DNA of 64,000 nt, from positions 248,501-312,500 of the forward strand of contig JBBBDQ010001123.1 in assembly GCA_037127315.1 (NCBI GenBank). Direction: 5' to 3'. Below, one piece after another: positions 11,793 to 24,000 of this stretch. The notes beneath the pieces were generated by a model. It was not told the DNA's origin and did no database searches. It saw only the letters and a program-made list of their open reading frames with translations. Each line of letters starts with the position of its first letter. Within the stretch, counting starts at the first letter, position 1. Made by a program: the position numbers and the translations under genes. This DNA comes from Ascarosepion bandense (Eukaryota; Mollusca; Cephalopoda; Sepiida; Sepiidae).

Positions 11793-14700
11793 GTTGGAGT
11801 AATAGAGGTAAAAGAGTTGGACCTAGAAGCCAATCTAGCAGCACACTTAAATTCATGTATTCAAATTACCGGAGAAAAAAAGCTTGTCAGAGCAGTTGCC
11901 ATGAAAATATCTGTAGAAGAAGCAAACGGAAAAAATAGTACATCAAGATGCCAAGTCAGGACCGATTACGTTGCAGATTCTTCTTTGGATTTTGTCAAGA
12001 ATCGAGAGAGGTACAACAGGAGTTCCAGTTCCAACATGGTAACAGTATTCAATGGATAGATGAAAGGCAGATTTGTAAATGTTGGATTCTGACGAGAAAC
12101 ATTTCTTGGTACAACAAAGTGACCCAACTTTCTTTGTAGTAGTTGCATCAATTGATTCGATGTCAATGTACCATTTTAGGTCAGTGGAAAATATGAGGCC
12201 AAAATTTTATAATTCATCATTTTAAATGTCAGTGTGATATTGACTATATAGATATTCATTCCTATTCTGCCACAATTCACATAAATTAGGTTATGCACAC
12301 TTTTCCCTTCGGTATATCCTGCCAGTGTTAAACCGTAGTTCTCACTTGCCTTGAAACTCCCTTGCTACTCAACACTCGCCTTAAAACTTCCTTGTTACTC
12401 AGAAATGCCAGAAGCAATAATGCCAGAAAAACAGTGACAGATTAAACATGAGAAGCCAGTTTTATTCTCGCAATTTTGTAAGAGCAAATCATTAAAGCAC
12501 TGATACATAAAATGACTAATTCCTAAAGTAGAAATACCAAGTTCCCACCATTTAACAGAATAATTAATTATAAATGTGTTACAAGGATGCATTTATATAT
12601 AAAAATAATATTAATAATGTATAAAAAGTTATAGTAAGGGATTCTATTGAGTCCTACTTATTATTACAAAAAAGTTTTAATTCATGAAATAGTCATAAAA
12701 ATAAGGAAATTAGAAATGAAACGTTTGGAAGATGCTAGAATGCCCGAGAAACTTCGAGTAAAATCTAGAGAATTCTAAAGGATTCTAGAATATGCAAATT
12801 AAGTGTTAGCCCCTATAAAAATAGCTTTTGGGAAGAGAGTAGTTAGTTGTTAAAAGGATTTGCTGACATTATCAACTCCAGCTTTGATTCAAGGATTTAT
12901 ATCCAGCTGAGAGAATCTCTAAGAAAAGTTGCCAACCTACTAGAACCTGAAAGAGAACCTCCTGGAACAAAAAGGGTAAATAGATATTTTTTGACTTTTT
13001 CAGTGACCATTCTGGAAATTATTCTTTATATCCACATTTGAGGACTTCTAAAAAGTATAACTACTTCGCTAAGCTTAACTGGGTAAAGATGCTGACCCTT
13101 CATAACACTTCGCCTGCCAGTAGTAAACTCTGTTTTTCTTTTTAAATACAAAAATGGTATATTTGTAAATATTTTTATTCAATGTTTTAGTAAATTAAAT
13201 ATTTGTCTGTGATTTATCTCTGAGTTTTGGTTAATCATTTTTTTTCTTTTGTTACACTTAACACATAACAAATGATTAATTATAATAATTATCAGGATAA
13301 CATTGAATTATTTATATCATTTAACAGAATAAATAGGCTGAAAGCATTTTATGAGAAAAAACAAGATTAAAAATTAATAATAAAGGCTTTAAACTTATTT
13401 AATGATGTAATAAATATGTAATGAATATGCATACACCTTGGTTCCCCCTCACTGGAATGTGATTGGCTAGTGTCAGCCATAAATACAGACAAAGGTGAGG
13501 ACGATGAGAGGTCTATTGATCTTCCACTAGAGGTTAACGGCTATTGACTACTCCTACGTCTCAGGATACTGCATACGACGAGTACCGTACATTATATCTA
13601 CTTACTAGATTGTTCTACCTGGTTACATTTGCCTAAACTGCTTAGCAACCTCGAATGACATATATATATATCCCTTTCCGGGACATATCATTTAACATTA
13701 ACTTTGCTTAACTTAAGCTTTGCTTAACGGCATATCAGCCTCTGTGGGTTATTTAATGCCAAAAAGGTGAGGTATTCTTTTTTAATGTTTGTTTATAGTG
13801 AAAAAGTTGATTCAGTCAGATTTTAATGAAAATGTTTTTGTTTTTATTATTTTTTTATTTTAGAAAACTGAAAATGTCTTCTAGTTTTGTATTCAAAAAT
13901 GTTTTGCTGAGAATAATTTTTCTTCCTTCAAAAATGAGTTATGGTAATAATTTTTTCTTCAAAAATGTATTGTTGGTAATATTTTTCCTTCAAAAATGTA
14001 CATTTTTCAATAAAAGTCTATTTTTACGTATATATTTCAACAAAAGTGTATTTTTATAATTTCAGTGTTTTGACCCCAGTTTCCATATCTGGAACCCTAA
14101 CAGGTGCTACCACTCCAGGTCAGGGTGGACCTGGAAACAACAGTAAATTAAGAGGTGGTTCCATGCTCCTCCCAACCAGAGGACTTGCTGCCGGATGCAG
14201 TTTACCATCATGCCCAGGACCATTAACATTAAGAAAAATAAAACTGAAGTAGGAATGCAAAAATGAAAAATATTCAACTTTTCATCTAAAAATATCAAAT
14301 GTATAAAAAAAAACTCTTACAGTACTGGAGGATTTCTAAAGACACCGTCTATTTGATAATGCTTGTCTTCTTCGATCTTTAGTTCTTCAACTTTCCATGC
14401 AATATTCTGGAAGTAAAAAAATAAAAGCAGAAACTCAGAAAGAAATCAAAAGAATAAGAAAAAAAGAAAATCTTTTAATTTCTGTGATTAAGCAATTGCA
14501 TCTCTACCACTATCCATACTTTATATGGGTGGGAACAGGATGCCTATATTTCTCCAGAGGTGGGAATGTGTTGCCAATATTCCACAGAGGCAGTGGAATG
14601 ATATATAAATCCTAATTATCCAATAAGTCAAATAGTCTTAGATTATCTGAATTCTAATCTAAATATTTTTTATTGGATGTCTTTTCTTTCATCTTTGTCT

Positions 14701-17120
14701 CATTGAAAATTACTTCCTGGTTTTCTATTCCCACAGCTGACTTTAAATGACTCTAAAAAATTATGAGAAAAGTAACAACAATAAAGTTGAAAGAAAATCT
14801 TTTCAAAAATGTAGCATAAGAAACAATTCATTTTAATAATGAAATAATTTTACACAAATATGAGAGGGTAGACAGACAATATGGCATGAATAAGCAAAAA
14901 AGCAATATAGATCAACAGGAGTGTGCATTTGGCTTCACTTAAGGTTAACTGCAAAGGGAGATGTGAATTCATGCCTCCATAGATTCATTTTGATTTAGAT
15001 TACTTTATCAGTCATAAAATATACTAACTTCAGTGAAAAAAGGAAATTAAAAAAAAAGATATAAAAATGAAAGAAAAATTTTAATAATTTATTAGAGGGG
15101 GTACAAAATTGTATTATGGTTATTAAAATGAGCATCTAAAATGTGGCATTTGTATTTCATATATATGACGAATATATTATGCTCTCATTATGAGTGAGCT
15201 CTCTAGAGAGGAAAATTAAAAGATAACAATTACCACTTCTGCAATTTATGCATTACTCTTCAGCAATGAATTGAGTTCTTTTAGTGACTGGCGTGTGTAT
15301 ACACCTCTTATGTATAACATGATAAAATTTCCCTTCTCTGATTCCATGTGCCTATGGCTTAGGGGTTAGCAACTCCAACTGACACCAAATCAGTTGAATT
15401 TCGATCACGACCAAAAGCAAGTGAATGTCTAGCCACACTGATGAGCTGTGATACAGTGAAACAGGCTTGCATGTGGATGACGAATATATATATATTTTTT
15501 TTTTAATCGTATCACCCCGAGCAAGGTGGTAATGCCATTGATGTGCAGGGGGTTACATAATAGTGAAAAGATTGGAAAAGAGAAAGCCAGAAACCACATC
15601 CTAAACAGGGAACAAGGGATGAGCCTCTTAACCTGGTCAATAGACGTGGGTGGAATGTGACCCAGGCGATAGATAGATCTATCTACTCCAATTGAAAAAA
15701 AAAAAACAAAGTGAGAAGATTGGAAAAGAGAAAGCCGGAAACCACATCCTAAACAGGGAACAAGGGATGAGCCTCTTAACCTGTTCAATAGACAATATCT
15801 AAATCTAATCTAAACTTATTTATAAATGGAACTTTGTCTGTGTGTGTCCATTACCTATAGACTCCGAAACGGCTGAACCGATTTGCTTTAAGATTTACAG
15901 TAGTACTATAAGCATCTGCGAGTATTCTTAGCTAGGTTTTGTGTTGAGGTACCCCCGCTAAATATTGAAAATCGAATTTTAATCAAATTTGATACACTCA
16001 TAGATAAAGACATAAGAAATGATATTCAGAAGTTTCAAGGTTGCAGTTCTTACAATAGTGCAGCAAAATTGATTATATATATATATATATATATAAAAGG
16101 CAAGATGTTTGTGTGTGTATCTGTTTATCTGCTTGTATGTCTGTATTTTTTTCAGCCCTTTTATTTTAGTTTTTGCTTTGGGTTTGGCTCTAAGTAGGTA
16201 TAATTGTAGTTCTTAGTCTCAGCCATGATACCATTTACTCAGAGGACTTATTTAGCCTTCAAAATTCAGTTTACGATGAAAAAAAAACTTATTTGATATC
16301 GATACCAGGAAATCAAAATTTGACTTACATCCATTCATTTTTCTTTCAGTCTACAATTTAGCTTTGACTGGAAATAACTATTGCTTTTTAGTCTTTCGTG
16401 CCAACGTCCAAAAAGTCTGAGCTCCAGGATCATGGATAGTTTTAAAGCTTTCATTACACCCGAGCAACACCAGGCTATACTGCTAATATATATATATAAA
16501 GATACCATCGCCACAATAATATAGATCTTACCTCTCAGACTGAGCAACTTTCTTCCAGACCAACTGGCACCCAGTGTCAGTTTTGTAACAAAATCTGCAA
16601 TTCCTCAGCTGGTCTAAAGAGGTACTCTAATAAACTTCATCAAGTCAAAATAAGCTTCAAAACTCATTACAACATTCATAACTGGTTTTTTATTCCTTTT
16701 ACCATTTTATTAGTTTTCCTTTTTTTATATCCTTTTTAACTGGAAGTGTTTTACAATTGAATAATAAGGATAGGTGGTGGGTTTTTTTAATCATATTTCA
16801 TCGACTTTATTGTGTTTAAGATCCTTTTATTCTTACTGATCAAACAAATTTTTATTTTGTAAGAAGAGATGAGCATCTTCTGTGAAGAAATGGCAACCAT
16901 CATATATATATATATAATTTATGAAAATATATTAAAACCAAGGAAAAGAAAAATCATGCTAAAGATATTACTCAGTATAAAGTGGCCAATTGAAAACTAA
17001 TGGTTAATTTTTGGGTTTTTTTACAACCTCACTGTATTTATTTTTATAAAAGCCCGGATGAATTAAAAAACTAATAAAGACTTGATCTTTTCCAGGACCA
17101 AGTTTGTAAAAGTTAAGATG

Positions 17121-17157
<37 letters not shown>

Positions 17158-19393
17158 ATAAAGTTTATTCCATTTAGTATATTAGTTATTTTGCTAAGTT
17201 TTGGGTGAATATACAGAAGAAGTTTCTTGCATTTTAGAAGAATTCAGAGATACAGGCTTAAAATAAGTTGATTCATGGATTTTTCAACACATCAAGTCTC
17301 AGATTTATTTAATGTTGAAATCTGTTTATTTATAATAAATGTGTGAGTGAACAAACATTGGTTGTCTTTAAACTCAATTCTATAGTTAAAGTCTACAAGC
17401 CAAAATCAGTCACGAGTAGGTGGCCTACTTTGGGAAGGTCTTAACTTTTTACAGGACATAAAGCAAGCATATTTTTGGCCCCGCTAAGTGGGCTGCTTAA
17501 TATAGGTGATATTAGAAAATGGTAAAATATTACAAGTAAATTTTTAGAAGATACCTTGGTGAAATTATAAAAAGAAGTGGAAATAAACTTTAGCCAGTCA
17601 GATAAGTGCCATACAAGATACAAGCTTGGGTGATAATGTCTCAAAAGAGATATGACAGAGCAAACAATTTTCCCACAGTAGGTTACCATTATTTTCTGCA
17701 GTAAACTGGTTGTCAATTAAGGTTATAGAACCCAATCAGTTCTGCTATTTAATCCATAGCTGGAAAGAGATGTAACGGATTCATACCTTTCCGAAGGGTA
17801 TTTGCAAGTAAGTGAATGCAAGGAATTCAACTGGAATTTGAACTCGGCTCTCTAATTTCTTATTCCAAACCAATATCCACTGCACCACAACACACATCCT
17901 TAATAAACTTACAGAACCTTATTTTCACAAGCATCAAACCTGCAAGAATATTTTTTTTACTAACTAACTGAAGGAATATGTCAAAGAACAATAACTAAGC
18001 TTGACAGAGTTAAACAAAAAAAATCAAACTGAAAATAAAAACAGTAGGAAAGCAAGCTATCTGCTCCAAACACGCCTACTTGTTATGGTGAAACACACCT
18101 ATTGCTCAGATAATGGACTCTCCTTCCTATATTAATAAGAGTTAACAGAAAGTTCTTGGGAAGTTCATCGGAATTATTTTTACTTCTATTGGAGTTCAGT
18201 AGAACTACTAGGCAGTTCGCCAAATACTAAGAAGTCAGCTTACAGCAGAAGATTACCAAGTTCCTAACATTTTGGGTGCATTAAGTCGATTAGCAACCGA
18301 CATAGCACAATTATAACCTTCAGTGTGAAAACTACTCCACAACATGACTGAAATCCTAAAATTTATTAAACAATATATTTTAAACTAAATTTAGCATCAC
18401 ACAAGGAAAAGATTAAAAGCACTCATGATTAAACACATTATAGAATAATAATGGTCTGATAAACTAACCAATTAATGTCACTTGCATATGTGTTCCTTCT
18501 GTGCAGAAGATAGCAAATTTACAAGATATCTCAATGTATATTTACAATATTTGACAGTGTATAAGATGCAGTCTAATTTCAGCAAAGTTAATAAAGAAAA
18601 CATTAGTAGTAAAAATTATTAGTAAATGGTACAGCTTAGGCTATATTTAGTAAAATAATTAGGACATAAAAATTCTGATTATATTTATACCAATGCAACC
18701 AGAAGTTACTACAAGAAAAATATTAATGAACCATATATATATAATTTGAATTTACTGCAAATAATTTTAATGAAACAAAGTACTATTATTAAATTTGATG
18801 AAATTAATATAATGAATATTATCAATGATAACATTTTTAATCGGCATAACAGCCTTTTAAATCATGACAATAAGTATATGAAAGTTACTCCAAAATTTAG
18901 GCTAATAGGAGTTGCCAGGTAGCTAATTTTGGCCGAATATCGTGAATTTTAAACCTACATAACGCATACAAAATGCGGAGAAATTTTAAAAGATACTTTT
19001 AGTAAAAAGAAAGTGTACCTCATATGCTGTCAAATACAGTATTTACTCAATAATTCTTTTTTTACTAAACTAAAAACAAATTCAAAATCTGTTCACATTG
19101 ATGCCAAAATTAAATACATTTTTTTTTTATTTCTTTGCAAAGATTCAAACAGGTCATACACTCTCACAGAAGTTGTTAGTATTAAATAATTTTAAATTCT
19201 TTAAACTTACATGCATCAGGCCATAATAATTTGGCTTTACTGTATAAAAAAGATAGTGGAAAGGTCGTCCATCTGTTCCAAACTGGGCCACTGAATTTTA
19301 AAAATGAAATAAATAAATAAAAATGAAGAACAGAAACAATAAAATAAATAAACAAACAATAAATAAAAACCAATAAGAATTGATAATGTTAAT

Positions 19394-19427
<34 letters not shown>

Positions 19428-20987
19428 GATATATAATATACTTTTAAGGCAAGCTATATTTATGGGTTAATATCAGGTTAAGATAATTGCATTTAGCATG
19501 AAACAGACTGTCATCTCTAGGGGTTGAATTCAATACCCACTTATAAATATATATATATTCTTCATTTGTAAACAAGTTATTATGTGACCTAGGTTTCTAC
19601 CATGTGGTGTCTTCAGGCGAGTTTCAATAACTGATTTTACTGGGGGTTTTTTTTTGTTTTTTGTTTTTTAAGAACACTCACGTAACGGAGAATTTTTGAA
19701 TGCACAATTTTTAAAATTAGAAGAAATTATAACATTTTCACATCCATCATTGTATGTAAATATTTTATGGTATGGTTACATTTAATCATAATTTCTGTTC
19801 TTTCATTCAACAATTCATTTTTGTTTGGGAATAACATAATAGCTAACTTTTTTTCCTGTCACAGTCTATATATTTTGCCACCGTTGTAAGGCTTGACTGT
19901 TTTCACTATACACCATGTTATGTCTGCATCTTTTCTATATTTTAATTTTGATTTTGAAATTCAGCCAATTTTGTACAATTTTTTAAGCTTTCTATTTTAA
20001 ATGTAGACCTGTGATTGAACCACCTGGTCTTAAAGGTGTCTTTGGTTGATTCCAAATATGTTTTGTTTTGACCATTTAAGTCATGTACTTTTACTTTGTA
20101 AATGACTTCTTTTTTTATTACAAAATCCTTAAAGCGGGCATTTATTTTTGTCCCTGCAGTTGCATTCTTTATTTGTGATTTTGTTTTGTACAATGCTATT
20201 TAAATTTCTGACGTTTTGTTTCTTTATGAAATTTTCTAAATTACTAGTACAGCTATAACTTAGCATGATAGTATTTCTATTAAAAATTTTGTTTTATTCT
20301 AAGCTTTTCTGTTCTAAGAAAGTGTTTATTGATCAGTTTAAAAAATATTTGTCTATTTTGGTTTTTACCTCTAAAATTAAATGGTGGGTTGAATTCTGTT
20401 TGATTGGGAATTGTACTCTAAAATGTTCTTACGGCCAGATTTTCTTAGCGCATCTTTATAGTTTTTTTCTTTTATCAAATATTGTTTTGTTTGACGGATT
20501 TTTTGATAGCCTGTGTTCTATTCCTTTGTGAATGTGCTTGATTATGCTTTTTGGGATGATTAGATATTGTGTTTAAGTACTTTAACTTTAAAGGCAAAAC
20601 TGTGCCAGGAAGAAAAGTTAGCTATTGTGTTATTCCCAAACAAAAATGAATTATTGAATGAAAGAACAGAAATTATGATTAAATGTAACCATACCATAAA
20701 ATATTTATTAGGTTCATACAACCATGGATGAAAACGTTATAATTTCTTCTAATTTAAAAAATCGTGCATTCAAAAATTCCCTGTTACATAGGCATTAAAA
20801 AAAAAAAAGAAAAAAGAAAACGGCAAATTGCCTGAAAACACCACATGGTAGAAACCTAGGTCATGTAATAACTTGTTTACAAATGAAGAATATTCAAAAG
20901 TTCTACAATATAATTGTATTGAATACTTTTTGATACAAATGTGTACTGGTCTAATTTGATTATGACCAAAAACTAAGTAATTAAACA

Positions 20988-21029
<42 letters not shown>

Positions 21030-24000
21030 TATATACAAGGTAACCAAAAAAGTTCTGTCTGTTTTCTGATTAGTCATTGACTGAAGCTAAAATATATACG
21101 AAATGCTCATAGCAATTGTTTTCAAATTCAGACAGCCGGAAGTCGGAACATCAGACATTACGAAAAACATGTGCACCATGCCCGGCCATCAGTTATAAGC
21201 CAAACAGCTATGAGAAGGATGAAAGTGTCTAGAGATCTCATTCGGGGCTGTTTGCTTTACGACTTCAAAGTGGGCTTATCACCATCTGTATCAAGTCGCC
21301 ACATATGTCAAGTGTTTGGGGATAATGCTGTGGATGAACATACTGCAAGGTGTTGGTTTCAAAACTTCAAGTCAGGAGATCTTGAATGACGGAGTCCTAA
21401 AGGCAGCCATTGAAGAAAACAGTAGTCTAACGTGTGGTGAACTTGCAAGCCAGTTCAACGTTTCCAATGAAACAGACTTCCCCTGCACTGCCTAGGTAAG
21501 ACGTACAAACTGAGCAAGTGGGTTCCACAAATGCTGTTGGAGGTCCACAAGGGACGAGTGGCAGCCTGCGTATTGCTGCTTTTTCGTCACCGTACCGCAT
21601 CCTTATTCAATCAAGTGCTTACCAGTGATGTAAAGTGGGTTCTGTACAAAACTCCCAAGCATTCCAGACATTGGTTGTCTCCTCAGGATGCTGTCCCTCA
21701 CACCGCAAGACTGCCTATGCACCCACGCAAGATTATGCTTTGTGTCTGGTGGACAGGTCATCAAGTGGTCCATTATGAACTGCTACCAACCGGCCAAACG
21801 ATTACTGAAGACCTATACTCGCAGCAATTGAAACGTGTGCAAAAGGCATTGTACCAGAATGTGCGAGCACTGGTGAATCACAAAGGTGTGCTTTTCCTCC
21901 ATGACAACGCCAGCCTGCATGTCATGCGAGTGGTCAGGAATACGATACAGCAACTTGGGTGGGAGACTTTGTGCCATCCACCTTATTCATCTGACCTCAC
22001 GCCATCTGATTACCACCTCTTCCACTCCCTGGATAATCATCCTCGTGGGAAATCCTTCACCAAACCAATGAAGCAGACTTGCGCAAAGCCCTCACAGATT
22101 TCTTTGCAGCAAAATCCCCCAGAGTTCTACTGCAAGGAGATTGAACAGCTGGAGACACATTGGCAGAAGGTGCTAGATGCCGATGGCAATTACTTCAAAG
22201 ACTAAATATAATTTACACATACTGTGAAGCATTTCCTTTTTTTGCTTTAAAATCGGACAGAACTTTTTTGGTTACCTTGTATATATATATATATATATAT
22301 ATATATAATGTCTGTGTGTGTGTGTGAGAGATGAAAGTAGTTTTAAGGAATGTTATATTTATAGGTAAAAGTGCCCAATATAAGAGACAGAGCTGATGTA
22401 AATATAAAAGTGTTCATTGAAGTCAACATTGATTGGCAACAGTTTCATGTCAGAAGATTGCATTCAAGCATGAAACAAATTATCACCACTTGTGTGTCGT
22501 TTTGGCCAACTGAAAATCATGGTTGTATGAAACTAGTGTTGTGATCTGAACCATCACCCTTTGAGTAGTGTTGTTGGGAAGTCTATTTTCTCAATCTTTT
22601 GCCCATTATTTATGACTATGGTTGGTGTCTGACTGATTTTTTTTTTTCAGTTTGTGTTCCTTTTTCGTTTTTTATTTTCTTTGGTCACTTGGGAGGCTTT
22701 GACGTTGATTGTAACAATCGTTTGATAAATGCTATTAAAATTCTTTGTTTAAGATTTTGTTTATTTTTCTTCAGTTTGGATTACATTTTTTTCACTGGTC
22801 TCCAGGTAGACACCGAACAAAAACAGATCATAGGTCTTCCAAATGTTTTTGCCTTTCATAAGCCATTATAAAAGACATTGATGTCAATTAATAATAGCAT
22901 TTTCTATACATATACATTGTTTTTCATGTATCACATTGTCATACATTATCAGTGATTTTTTTTTTTTTTTCAACCATATCACCCCGAACAAGGCGGTAAC
23001 ACCACTGATGTGCAGGGGGCTACATAAGAGTGAAGAGATTGGAAAAGAGAGAACCGGAAGCCACATCCTAAACAGGGAACAGAGGATGAGCCTCTTCACC
23101 TGTTCAGTAGACGTGGGTGGAGTGTGAACTGGGCGATAGTTTAGTCTATCTACTCCAATTGAAAAAAAAAAATAAAAAATGAAAAGATTAGAAAAGAGAA
23201 AACCAGAAACCGCATCCTAAACAGGAAACAAGGGATGAGCCTCTTCACCTGTTCAATAGATGTGGGTGGAGTGTGAAGCAGGTGATGTCAGGTTTTTCCA
23301 AGTATCAGATCTTCACATTTTAACTTCTGCTGACTAATTACATCTTTTTTTTTTTGTAATTAAGAAAAATTGTTGAAAATAAAATACCAAAGAAACATCA
23401 ACAGTAATAAATCTGATTTTATATATTTCATTTGTAAACGAGTTATTATGCAACCTAAGTTTCTACCATGTAGTGTCTTCAGACAATTTGCAATAACTGA
23501 TTTTACAGTTTTCTTTAAGAACACTCACATAACAGGGTTTGTTTTTTTTTAATGCTCATGTAACAGGGATTTTTTGCATGCACAACTTTCAAAATTAGAA
23601 GAAATTATGTTTTCATCTAAGGTTGTATGAACCTAATATGTATTTTATGCTATGGTTACATTTAGTCATATTTACTTTCATTCAGAAATTCATTTTTGTT
23701 CGGGAATAACACAATAGCTAACTTTTCTTCCTGGCACAGTCTACATATTCTACCATCATTGTAAGGCTATATATATTGATTGTTTAATACTTAGATTTTG
23801 GTCCTAATAGGGTTAGACCAGTACACATTTGTATTAAAAAGTGTTCTATACAATTATATTGTAGAACTTTTGAATATTTTTTATTTATAAACGAGTTATT
23901 TCGCTACCTTAGTTTCCACCACGAGTGGTTTCTTCAGGCAATTTTTAATAACTTAAATGTAAAGATTAATACCTTTCCCAAGGGTACCAGTGCTTGGGGT

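Noticed and set aside
12567..13256. Solo LTR from TGTTAC to GTTACA
   Set aside because: The ends are not a convincing inverted pair, there is no target duplication, and no second copy was found in the window. Kept only as a note in the intron description.
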